From Planctomycetaceae bacterium (GTDB lineage: Bacteria > Planctomycetota > Planctomycetia > Pirellulales > Thermoguttaceae): 5,959 nt of DNA. Positions within the stretch are counted from its first letter, which is position 1. Every line of letters begins with the position of its first letter. Under the pieces are notes generated by a model, which saw only the letters and a program-made list of their open reading frames with translations, had not been told where the DNA came from and did not search any database. Below are positions 1 through 5,722 of the stretch, one piece after another. The stretch spans positions 1-5,959 of the forward strand of contig JAITKS010000098.1 in assembly GCA_031278315.1 (NCBI GenBank). The letters run 5' to 3'. Made by a program: the position numbers and the translations under genes.

Positions 1-195
1 ATAGAAGAAGGCAATGTTAATCGTGGTATTTTGGATGTTCTTGATATTCTTCATGCACGATTCAAAAAAGTGCCGCCGCCAATTTCGAGAGCAGTTAGTT
101 CCTATAGGGATTCAATTGCGTTAAAGTCACTTTTAATACAGGCAGCAACTTGTAAAACACTGGACGAATTTGAACAAGACCTTGCATATCGTTGA
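1..195 (+). CDS. C-terminal part of an Rpn/PD-(D/E)XK transposase-like protein (partial)
   Basis: The reading frame is open from the first base to a TGA at 193-195, giving 64 residues with no start in the window. The visible tail has the order ILDVLDILHARF, then VPPPI, then SLLIQAATCKTLDEFEQDL. From memory, this resembles the end of Rpn-family (recombination-promoting nuclease/putative transposase) and DUF4351-type proteins, whose tails read roughly 'RFG-VP-x-I...L..LL..A..c.sldeFe..L'. The PD-(D/E)XK catalytic core would lie upstream of the window, so it cannot be checked here. If the assignment is right, the protein is a mobile, often multicopy DNA nuclease relative. The frame is convincing as coding, but the family call rests on a short, helix-rich tail. 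A different helical C-terminus is possible. Confidence 0.5.
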   Translation: MEEGNVNRGILDVLDILHARFKKVPPPISRAVSSYRDSIALKSLLIQAATCKTLDEFEQDLAYR

Positions 196-273
196 GATGA
201 TTTTGCGTAATAATCTGTTTTTCTGTGGTAAAGAAATCGCAATTAAAACAGTTTCAAAAATTTTAAACAAAAC

Positions 274-322
274 GGAGGCTACAAAAATGGTCAACGTCCA
301 CATTAGAAAAATTGTACGTTAA
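274..322 (+). CDS. Candidate 11-residue mini-ORF with a strong ribosome site
   Basis: A GGAGG at 274-278 is followed, eight bases on, by ATG at 287-289. The frame MVNVHIRKIVR then stops at TAA 320-322, so the coding part is 287-322. The ribosome site is better than that of any of the three complete genes here. The peptide is short and basic (H, R, K, R) and has no recognisable family. It lies 91 bases after the stop of the preceding plus-strand gene and could be translated from the same transcript. It may be a real small peptide, a leader peptide, or the surviving start of a gene lost by deletion or rearrangement next to the repeat at 370-395. Chance occurrence cannot be excluded. Confidence 0.25.
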
Positions 323-369
323 AGATCAAGAATAAGGCGCAATGTTAATTGTGTTATCTTAATGTATTA

Positions 370-395
370 TTCAAGTGAGAGCAGTTTAAAATATT
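370..395 (+). repeat. 26-bp dispersed direct repeat, copy 1
   Basis: These 26 bases recur at 5258-5283 in the same orientation with one mismatch (G versus A at the eighth position). The shared core is AGAGCAGTTTAAAATATT. In this copy the core runs straight into a perfect 12-bp palindrome, TAAAATATTTTA (387-398). The copy lies 54 bases beyond the stop of the minus-strand SNF2 gene. It could be a dispersed intergenic element, a recombination scar or a regulatory site. Nothing in the window decides which. Confidence 0.75.
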
Positions 396-413
396 TTACA
401 GAATAGTTACACC

Positions 414-429
414 TATACTTATATACTTA
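414..429. repeat. 8-bp tandem duplication
   Basis: TATACTTA is repeated exactly twice in tandem just downstream of the SNF2 stop codon (TAA on the minus strand, 449-451). No GC-rich terminator hairpin is visible here, so how SNF2 transcription ends is unclear. Confidence 0.6.
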
Positions 430-448
430 TTATATTACTAGAACGATT

Positions 449-2383
449 TTATATTGCGATTTTTTTCTTTTGGGGGATTTTTAAATTAAATAGACCAAAT
501 ATGTCTTCCTGATTTAATCCCGTCGACATGTTAAATCCGCGAGCACCCGATAAAATTAATTCAGATAATTCGCGTTTCTCTCTTAGAACTCGATCAATTC
601 GTTCTTCTACAGTGTCAACAGAAATAAATCGTGTAACCGTTACAGGTCCTGCGGCACCTATTCGATGCGCTCTGTTTATCGCTTGATCTTCTACCGCTGG
701 ATTCCACCATCTGTCAAATAAAAAAACATATTCAGCAAATTGTAAATTCAAACCGACACTTCCTGTCGCATAACTCATCAATATTACATGTTTATTTCTG
801 TTTTCACGAAATTCTTTTATTTTCTCATCACGAAAACGAGACGGAATACTACCATGATATTCGACAACTCCAAAACGCTCTAGATGTCCTCTCAACCACA
901 TTAATGTCTCTACCCACTGACTAAAAATAATCGCTTTTCTCCCGCTCTGTGCGACCTCTTCAATATCAGCTTCCAATCTTTCCAATTTCGCACTTTCACC
1001 CGTTGCCGGATCATAATTACAAATTTGCTTCAATCGCATCACTAACTCAAAAACTTGCGGAATCGTAACACAATCACCGGATTCTGTCAGCCGCAAGACG
1101 CCGTCATTTTCTGCCATTCGATATGTTTCCAATTGTCCCGAAGTCAATTCTAACATTGCGTCGTGAACTAATTTCGGCGGTAAATCTGTCAGCACTTTTT
1201 CTTTCGTTCTACGTAAAATATGCTCGCCGACGACATGACAAACATCTGTCGGTTTCAAACCAGATTCAAGATAACCTGGCGCAAGAAATTCAAAAATACC
1301 GACTAAATCTTCCTGCGAATTTTCAATTGGTGTTCCTGTTAAAGCCCAATTTCGTCTTCGCGGAATTGCTCTCGCCGCTTGAGCTGTAACATTCCCCCGA
1401 TTCTTTATTCGCTGCGATTCGTCAAGAATAACTAAGTCAAATTGCAAACCGCCCGAATCACGCGGCAAATCAAAATACTCTCTATCACGATGCAATAATT
1501 CATAATTTGCAATTCGAACCGGTAAGTTCGGAAGTTGCCACAACCATTTTCGCCGCACCGGTGAGCCGTCTATTATTTGAACGTTAATTTCCGGTGCCCA
1601 TAAAGCAAATTCTCGCATCCAATTCGTAAGAAGAGGCTTCGGACAAATAAGAAGAACCGTTCTTACTTCATTTGTTCGTAACAATAACCGTAACGTCGTT
1701 ATTGCTTGCATTGTCTTGCCAAGTCCCATTTCGTCTGCAAGAATTGCAAACTCCGCACTGTACAGAAACGCAATCCCCTGACGCTGATACGGAAAAGGTT
1801 CAAAAGGCATCTCTACTGTCGGGAGATGCAAAATTGATTCAATCGGAGGTTGCAAAATATAATTCAATCTGTCTTCTATCTTGATTGCATCTCGCGGAAC
1901 TCGAATACGTGTTACTTTATTTGGATCAGAAAAAAATATCGGCTCCGATAATTCTCTATTAGAAATTACAACTTGACCCGAATTATCCAACACATAAGAT
2001 TCACTCGGTATATCAACAGAATTCGACTCACTATCAGAGTCAAAAGTAACTTGCAAACAATCACTGTTATTATCATTATCAACATCATTATCAACATCAT
2101 TATTAACATTGACATCAAGCTGCGGTAGATCAATTTGATCATGTTGAGATAATTTGTCACGTTGTTTAATTTCGTCTGATGGTGTATCGAAAAACCAACT
2201 TCGCGAACCTATCGACATCCGTAACCGAACCGGTAACGACGCAACTTGAACTTCCGGCGTCAACAATGGAGTCTCAATAACTTCAACATTAAATTGTTGC
2301 GAATATAAACCATCAACAACAGAACCGCAGTGTTTGATTGGTATCTTAAAATGCAATTCATTATTTGTTTCTATTTCCAACAT
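449..2383 (-). CDS. SNF2-family DEAD/DEAH-box helicase (Swi2/Snf2 ATPase)
   Basis: The 644-residue product is an ATP-dependent DNA translocase of superfamily 2, expected to act on duplex DNA or protein-DNA complexes in the cytoplasm. Both RecA-like lobes are present. Motif I is DEMGLGKT (217-224), preceded by the Q-like segment FEPFPYQRQG (195-204). Motif II is DESQ (321-324), motif III LTGTPIEN (348-355), motif IV region KAIIFSQW (483-490), motif V GSVGLNL (541-547), and motif VI DQAINRAHRIG (566-576). DESQ is a variant of the usual DEAH box, but the catalytic D and E are kept. Residues 1-190 match no domain I know and include an Asp/Asn-rich linker (about 91-108). No zinc finger, SWIM or nuclease domain is visible. 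The ATG at 2383 has no Shine-Dalgarno site but begins a plausible frame. The gene starts 157 bases after the oxidoreductase stop, so separate transcription is likely. Its family is certain; its cellular job (repair, transcription-associated remodelling or defence) is not. Confidence 0.95.
   Translation of the reverse strand: MLEIETNNELHFKIPIKHCGSVVDGLYSQQFNVEVIETPLLTPEVQVASLPVRLRMSIGSRSWFFDTPSDEIKQRDKLSQHDQIDLPQLDVNVNNDVDNDVDNDNNSDCLQVTFDSDSESNSVDIPSESYVLDNSGQVVISNRELSEPIFFSDPNKVTRIRVPRDAIKIEDRLNYILQPPIESILHLPTVEMPFEPFPYQRQGIAFLYSAEFAILADEMGLGKTMQAITTLRLLLRTNEVRTVLLICPKPLLTNWMREFALWAPEINVQIIDGSPVRRKWLWQLPNLPVRIANYELLHRDREYFDLPRDSGGLQFDLVILDESQRIKNRGNVTAQAARAIPRRRNWALTGTPIENSQEDLVGIFEFLAPGYLESGLKPTDVCHVVGEHILRRTKEKVLTDLPPKLVHDAMLELTSGQLETYRMAENDGVLRLTESGDCVTIPQVFELVMRLKQICNYDPATGESAKLERLEADIEEVAQSGRKAIIFSQWVETLMWLRGHLERFGVVEYHGSIPSRFRDEKIKEFRENRNKHVILMSYATGSVGLNLQFAEYVFLFDRWWNPAVEDQAINRAHRIGAAGPVTVTRFISVDTVEERIDRVLREKRELSELILSGARGFNMSTGLNQEDIFGLFNLKIPQKKKIAI
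2074..2109 (-). repeat. 12-bp x3 in-frame minisatellite in the SNF2 gene
   Basis: Three tandem 12-bp units, CATTATCAACAT on the plus strand (third copy with one change), lie inside the SNF2 coding region. They encode an Asp/Asn-rich stretch around residues 91-104 (NNDVDNDVDNDN). Because the unit is a multiple of three, copy-number change would lengthen or shorten the acidic linker without a frameshift. The linker separates an N-terminal segment from the ATPase core and is probably disordered. Confidence 0.8.
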
Positions 2384-2466
2384 TTCAAATTTGATAATAT
2401 TAAACCGTTCTTTATTCTTTTATTTTCGGTATTTTGTATTTTGAAAAAAAATATGTATGCAATGAA

Positions 2467-2516
2467 TTTCGGCGATATAAAAAGACTTTTTAATGAATAG
2501 TTTTTTTCCGCCGAAA
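2467..2516. repeat. Inverted repeat downstream of the oxidoreductase (possible terminator or transcript-end structure)
   Basis: TTTCGGCG at 2467-2474 is perfectly complementary to CGCCGAAA at 2509-2516. The 34-base loop itself holds the palindrome TAAAAAG-A-CTTTTTA (2478-2492), so a nested hairpin is possible. It lies 24 bases after the minus-strand oxidoreductase stop and upstream of the SNF2 start. There it could end or stabilise the oxidoreductase transcript, but no clean U-tract follows the outer stem on the minus strand. The right half is also similar to sequence at 5399-5428. Confidence 0.5.
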
Positions 2517-2540
2517 ATCGTAGTATGAGTTGTATATCAA

Positions 2541-3548
2541 TCAACGATATTTTATAGCGGTAAGAATTTTTTCTGCTAGTTTTACGGCATTTGATGCTCG
2601 TTTTCCTGTAACTTGCGGCGGGGAATTAGTTTTAATTGAGCGGGCGAAATCATCAATTTCCATAGCCAAAGCGTCAACGGATTCATTTTCGATTTTAGTT
2701 GTTGTGAAAAAATCTTTCATGAAATTAGGTTGAATTTCAGCTATATTTTCTTGTGTGAGTTTTTCGGGAGCGAAATTGCCGAATTTTACCGAGTCATTGA
2801 TTTTTTGTAACGATAAAGTTCTTTGTGCAAAATCAATATTGACATTACCGTTGACAGTTATAACTTGCATCGTTCTAACAGCGGCAGCCGCAACACGGGA
2901 TGAGAAAAATTTCGCAACAGTTCCATTTTCAAATTGAACACGAACATCTGCAATATCTTCATGTTGACCTCCAATTATGTTAAATCCTACAGCGTTAATA
3001 AATGAAATATCATGTTGAACAATTGACAAAACGAGATCAATATCGTGTATCATCATATCGAGCAGCGTACCGACGTCTGTGCTGCGAAAAGTGTATCCGC
3101 TTGTTCGGACAGCATCGATTATAAAATGTTTATTATCAGCCAATTCAATGATATTATTCTTTGCAGCTTGCCACACCGGATTGAATTCTTCAATGTGTCC
3201 GGCTTGTAAAATAACATTGTTTTTATCGGCGAGTTCGACTAATTTTTCGCTGTCAGTTGCGTTATCGCATAACGGTTTTTCCATTAGCAAATGTTTTTTA
3301 CTTTGCAGAACAGAGTAACCAATTTCATAATGTAACGATGTCGGTGCAGCAATTACTACTGCATCAACGATATTAAGAAACGAATCCAGACTATCGAATG
3401 ATTTAACATTATGTTTTGCCGATAATTTTTCACGCGCCGATTGTACTGTATCCATCACACCGGCTAATTCGAGGTCAGCATGAGCAACAATTTTATCAGC
3501 ATGAAACGAACCAAGACGGCCTGCTCCAATAATTCCTATTTTTATCAT
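2541..3548 (-). CDS. Gfo/Idh/MocA-family NAD(P)-dependent oxidoreductase
   Basis: The 335-residue product has normal full length for the family. The N-terminal Rossmann fold opens with KIGIIGAGRLGSFH, carrying the dinucleotide-binding GAGRLG at 8-13. EKP at 90-92 contains the conserved catalytic-type lysine 91. The C-terminal alpha/beta substrate domain includes GHIEEFNP (117-124) and LLDMMIHDIDL (162-172), with D164 and H168 at the usual active-site positions. The GHIE-FNP and MIHDIDL wording resembles the subgroup that includes UDP-GlcNAc 3-dehydrogenases (GnnA-like), which oxidise a nucleotide sugar ahead of amination in lipid A or surface-glycan synthesis. That substrate is an inference, because no aminotransferase or lpx gene is in the window. 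The ATG at 3548 has no Shine-Dalgarno site; its leader is made of A- and CAA-rich repeats. The gene sits 238 bases downstream of the GTPase stop. Confidence 0.93.
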   Translation of the reverse strand: MIKIGIIGAGRLGSFHADKIVAHADLELAGVMDTVQSAREKLSAKHNVKSFDSLDSFLNIVDAVVIAAPTSLHYEIGYSVLQSKKHLLMEKPLCDNATDSEKLVELADKNNVILQAGHIEEFNPVWQAAKNNIIELADNKHFIIDAVRTSGYTFRSTDVGTLLDMMIHDIDLVLSIVQHDISFINAVGFNIIGGQHEDIADVRVQFENGTVAKFFSSRVAAAAVRTMQVITVNGNVNIDFAQRTLSLQKINDSVKFGNFAPEKLTQENIAEIQPNFMKDFFTTTKIENESVDALAMEIDDFARSIKTNSPPQVTGKRASNAVKLAEKILTAIKYR

Positions 3549-3560
3549 TTGTTAATTTTT

Positions 3561-3635
3561 GTTGTTCAGTTGAAAAAAATTTTTTTTTTGTTGTTGTTGT
3601 TCAGTTGAAAATTTTTTGTTGTTGTTCAGTTGAAA
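3561..3635. repeat. Three copies of a 15-bp repeat in the oxidoreductase leader
   Basis: GTTGTTCAGTTGAAA occurs exactly at 3561-3575, 3596-3610 and 3621-3635. The copies are separated by variable A/T runs and by two to four GTT triplets. On the transcribed minus strand each copy reads TTTCAACTGAACAAC, so the mRNA leader is rich in CAA, unstructured and without a Shine-Dalgarno site. The nearest copy ends 12 bases from the ATG. It may serve as a translation-enhancing leader or operator sites, or may be a slippage product. Confidence 0.85.
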
Positions 3636-3661
3636 TTTTAATTCGTAATTCAAGATTAAAT

Positions 3662-3691
3662 TCGTAAAATAAGTATTTGTAAAATAAGCAT
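3662..3691. repeat. 15-bp imperfect tandem duplication
   Basis: Two adjacent 15-bp units differ at two positions, and GTAAAATAAG is shared by both. The pair lies in the upstream half of the oxidoreductase leader. Confidence 0.6.
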
Positions 3692-3786
3692 TAATATTTC
3701 GGTAGAATATTTGTTTTTTACATTATCATCTTTTGTTCTATTTATGTTAAAAAAATAAAACCGGATTTCCAATATGAAAAATGTAA

Positions 3787-5100
3787 TTAACTTTTTGTAA
3801 CGACAGGCACGCAATATTTTCCGGCTAGTGTTTGAGCGTGGAAGAATGGGACTTCGACCCAAACGGGTTTAATATTTGCGGGTCGATACAATAGAGGTCG
3901 TTTTCCGTCATTATCCGGCATTCCTATTTCAGGCGGAGTGCCGGTAGCACTAACAGCGATATACGTAACTTTTTCTGCGTTTGCTTCTGCCGTGCCGACA
4001 AGATCGGGAATCAAGTCTAACAATAATTTGCGTAAAATTTGAGAATACTCATTTACACAATTTACATCGTAAACGCTTGTTGGAATTTTTTTCGCCCGTA
4101 ACCATGGATTATTGTAAGTTGGAAAATCAGCTAATTGATTCCATGCGTCGTATTTTGTCAAGACGATAATAATTGGCGTTTTAATTTTTTCGTCGGCTGC
4201 CAAGTGCGATTGTGTTTTGATTCGTGTAATTATTTCGGTTAGAACTGTACTTTGATTAACTTTACTTCTGCGGACATCGCCTCCCATCGAGGCGTTCATT
4301 TGCGGATCGTTTACAGTTTTTTTGCATGCGTTTTTGAAACGTGAATCTTGTGTTGGGTCGAATAGGAATAAAATTGCGTCTGAAGTTGCGAGGTGTCTTG
4401 TGACTGGTTGCGAGGCGTTATCGGCACCCGGCAAAAAACTTTCGCCGGCGTTATCATACATGCAAACTGCTTGTGTTACGTTTGTTACTTGTTTCGGAAA
4501 AGGATAAGTCGGTAAGGGTGAAATTGTAAATGAAAACGGTTGTGCTAGTGAAGTAAGGTGTCCTCCGATTAGTGTGTTGTTATAAATATCGCCTTGAATA
4601 TCGGTTTTTTCGATAGCGACGGGAGCATTAGGGTCATCTCCGCCCATGAATTGTTTCATTTCGTATTCGCGAATTCGTTTATTTAATGTTGGATCGGCGT
4701 CGGTGAAATTCATACTGAAATCTCGTGTCATTGTTTTGCGAAGCTGCCAGATCATTGACGCAAAAAAATATGATTTTCCAACTGCCGGCGCACCGGCAAT
4801 CGAAATAAAAAAACTCGACATGTGCAACAACGGACGAGGTATTTGAAGATGACAATTCGGACAAGCTAACTTATGACAAGCAACTCCGTGAGAATCAAAT
4901 GCCGCTCCGCCGATACTAAAACGATACGGCAAAAAACGCAATTGATCTGAATCGCCAAGTTTAGAATCGCCAATCAAATCGGGCGATTCGCTTATAAATA
5001 ATATTTTATCAGTTGGAAATTCATACCAACAATGCGGACATGATATTTGCGGTTTGATTTTCATACTAGAAGACTCCGAATTTGTATTAGTTGCTGACAT
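3787..5100 (-). CDS. Zinc-ribbon P-loop GTPase (TRAFAC / double-GTPase-like, planctomycete-type conserved protein)
   Basis: The 437-residue protein begins with a split zinc ribbon: CPHC at 21-24 and CPNC at 80-83 supply four cysteines. A GTPase-like domain follows. Its motifs are the P-loop GAPAVGKS (103-110), a Walker B/G3-like DNAGE (216-220), FLFDPTQD (245-252), TKYD at 315-318 (the [NT]KxD guanine-specificity motif), and SATG at 384-387 in the G5 position. About 100 residues separate the P-loop and DNAGE, longer than in small Ras-like GTPases. This fits the TRAFAC/'double-GTPase' group described in bacterial conflict and signalling systems. From memory, near-identical architectures are conserved across Planctomycetota, with unknown function. 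No membrane segment or signal peptide is seen, so it is cytoplasmic. The ATG at 5100 lacks a Shine-Dalgarno site. An in-frame ATG at 5064 (residue 13) has GGAG nine bases upstream and still keeps the whole ribbon, so it may be the true start. The family level is confident; the role is unknown. Confidence 0.88.
   Translation of the reverse strand: MSATNTNSESSSMKIKPQISCPHCWYEFPTDKILFISESPDLIGDSKLGDSDQLRFLPYRFSIGGAAFDSHGVACHKLACPNCHLQIPRPLLHMSSFFISIAGAPAVGKSYFFASMIWQLRKTMTRDFSMNFTDADPTLNKRIREYEMKQFMGGDDPNAPVAIEKTDIQGDIYNNTLIGGHLTSLAQPFSFTISPLPTYPFPKQVTNVTQAVCMYDNAGESFLPGADNASQPVTRHLATSDAILFLFDPTQDSRFKNACKKTVNDPQMNASMGGDVRRSKVNQSTVLTEIITRIKTQSHLAADEKIKTPIIIVLTKYDAWNQLADFPTYNNPWLRAKKIPTSVYDVNCVNEYSQILRKLLLDLIPDLVGTAEANAEKVTYIAVSATGTPPEIGMPDNDGKRPLLYRPANIKPVWVEVPFFHAQTLAGKYCVPVVTKS
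5064..5077 (-). promoter_or_regulatory. Alternative start with ribosome site for the GTPase gene
   Basis: On the minus strand GGAG (5077-5074) precedes the in-frame ATG at 5064-5062 by nine bases. The first ATG at 5100 has no such motif. Use of this start would remove only a Ser/Asn-rich 12-residue leader and leave CPHC eight residues from the new start. Confidence 0.35.
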
Positions 5101-5130
5101 CGGTAAATTACAATTTGGATTACATTATGA

Positions 5131-5160
5131 TTGAATAAACTAAAATATAAAAAATATAAT
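5131..5160 (+). promoter_or_regulatory. Candidate sigma70-type promoter
   Basis: TTGAAT at 5131-5136 and a perfect TATAAT at 5155-5160 are 18 bases apart, which would give a transcription start near 5167. It points away from the GTPase gene into sequence without a protein gene. TATAAT is common by chance in DNA this AT-rich, so confidence is limited. Confidence 0.35.
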
Positions 5161-5166
5161 ACGTAT

Positions 5167-5317
5167 CGTACAATAAATTTCGACTAAACAATAACGTAAA
5201 AAAAACTCATGTTAGGAAAGCTGTAAACCGACAGCTAAAACTGAATATAACTGAAATTTCAAGTAAGAGCAGTTTAAAATATTCACATTGGGTAAAATAT
5301 TTTAGCGGTTTTTTTTT
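5167..5317 (+). ncRNA. Possible small RNA of about 150 bases
   Basis: This span starts at the predicted transcription start of the 5131-5160 promoter. It holds a perfect stem AGCTGT/ACAGCT with a six-base loop (5219-5236). It ends with a nine-base AT stem (5275-5283 with 5296-5304), then GCGG and nine Ts (5309-5317). The terminal stem contains the end of the 26-bp repeat. The arrangement promoter, hairpin, stem, T-tract suits a small RNA. However, the terminal stem is all A/T and weak as an intrinsic terminator, and no known RNA family is recognised. Confidence 0.2.
5258..5283 (+). repeat. 26-bp dispersed direct repeat, copy 2
   Basis: It matches 370-395 at 25 of 26 positions, in the same orientation. 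In this copy the AT end is followed by a second TAAAATATTTTA (5293-5304) after a short spacer, as if the AAAATATT part had been duplicated. It lies 158 bases upstream of the GTPase start, so the two copies bracket the three minus-strand genes. Confidence 0.75.
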
Positions 5318-5345
5318 ATTCAATTCGTGATTCGCAAATAAAGTG

Positions 5346-5381
5346 ACAATAGGGAGAAAAGTTACAATGGAGAAAATAGTT
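5346..5381. repeat. 18-bp imperfect tandem duplication
   Basis: Two adjacent 18-bp units share ACAAT, GGAGAAAA and AGTT or GTT, with small insertions moved between them. The second copy contains an ATG (5368) opening a nine-residue frame, too short to call as a gene. Confidence 0.5.
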
Positions 5382-5396
5382 ATGAAACTTCTTTGA

Positions 5397-5431
5397 ATCG
5401 CCGAAATTCACAGTATGATGCGTATATCGGC
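5397..5431. repeat. Diverged copy of the sequence at 2509-2538, with a small inverted repeat
   Basis: Positions 5399-5428 match 2509-2538 at 24 of 30 positions, sharing CGCCGAAA, AGTATGA and GTATATC in order. In addition 5397-5410 (ATCGCCGAAATTCA) is the exact reverse complement of 2463-2476. GCCGA (5400-5404) can pair with TCGGC (5427-5431). The two loci look like decayed members of one small dispersed element. Confidence 0.45.
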
Positions 5432-5448
5432 AATTTTGATTAGAGAAT

Positions 5449-5470
5449 TTTGTAATATTTTTGTAATATT
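5449..5470. repeat. 11-bp tandem duplication
   Basis: TTTGTAATATT is repeated exactly twice with no spacer. Confidence 0.65.
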
Positions 5471-5511
5471 TCAGCGGAATTTATTTAATTTATACTATTC
5501 ATACTTGAACA

Positions 5512-5535
5512 TTCGGTATTTGTTTCGGTATTTGT
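5512..5535. repeat. 12-bp tandem duplication with a distant inverted match
   Basis: TTCGGTATTTGT is repeated exactly twice. AATACCGAA at 5612-5620 is the reverse complement of its first nine bases, so a long stem-loop enclosing about 80-90 bases is possible. TTCGGTATT also occurs near 2425, in the gap upstream of the SNF2 gene. Confidence 0.6.
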
Positions 5536-5673
5536 TTTAATACCAAATCCGCCTTGAAAGGGCAATTCTAGTTTTATGCGTGAACGGTCACCTTTTTCTG
5601 TTACAAAAAATAATACCGAAATTTAAAGGACAATGAGTATATATTACGAAAATTTTTTATTTCATATTTTTTT

Positions 5674-5700
5674 TTCGTGTATTTTGTTATTTCGTGTATT
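5674..5700. repeat. 10-bp direct repeat with 7-bp spacer
   Basis: TTCGTGTATT occurs at 5674-5683 and again at 5691-5700, in T-rich DNA just before the CTCTGTGT array. Confidence 0.55.
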
Positions 5701-5722
5701 TCGTAATTCTCAAAAAAATCTC

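Larger units (their letters stand above)
3549..3786. other. Repeat-rich intergenic leader between the GTPase and oxidoreductase genes
   Basis: This 238-base AT-rich stretch contains no credible protein gene. Its promoter-proximal half holds a 15-bp tandem pair at 3662-3691 (GTAAAATAAG at 3664-3673 and 3679-3688). Its gene-proximal half is built from three GTTGTTCAGTTGAAA copies separated by A/T runs and GTT triplets. It must contain the transcription and translation start signals of the oxidoreductase unless that gene is read through from the GTPase gene. No convincing -35/-10 pair or terminator was found. Confidence 0.6.

Noticed and set aside
1966..2160. A minus-strand frame rich in Met/Leu/Ile overlapping the SNF2 gene
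   Set aside because: It is an out-of-frame reading of the SNF2 minisatellite; the repetitive MLIMMLIMM sequence comes from the ATT/ATC repeats.
3561..3635. CRISPR-like array
   Set aside because: There are only three 15-bp units, with spacers of A/T runs and GTT triplets rather than unique sequence, and no cas genes nearby.
3656..3862. A 68-residue minus-strand frame overlapping the end of the GTPase gene
   Set aside because: It is out of frame with a well-supported gene, AT-driven in composition, and has no ribosome site or recognisable motif.
449..5100. The SNF2, oxidoreductase and GTPase genes as one defence island or operon
   Set aside because: Gaps of 157 and 238 bases, a housekeeping-type oxidoreductase in the middle, and no nuclease, methylase or other effector inside the block give no support beyond the presence of a SNF2 protein and an unusual GTPase.
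5368..5397. Nine-residue plus-strand frame MEKIVMKLL after AGGGAG
   Set aside because: It is very short, and both the purine-rich motif and the ATG come from the 18-bp tandem duplication, so it is weaker than the mini-ORF at 287-322.
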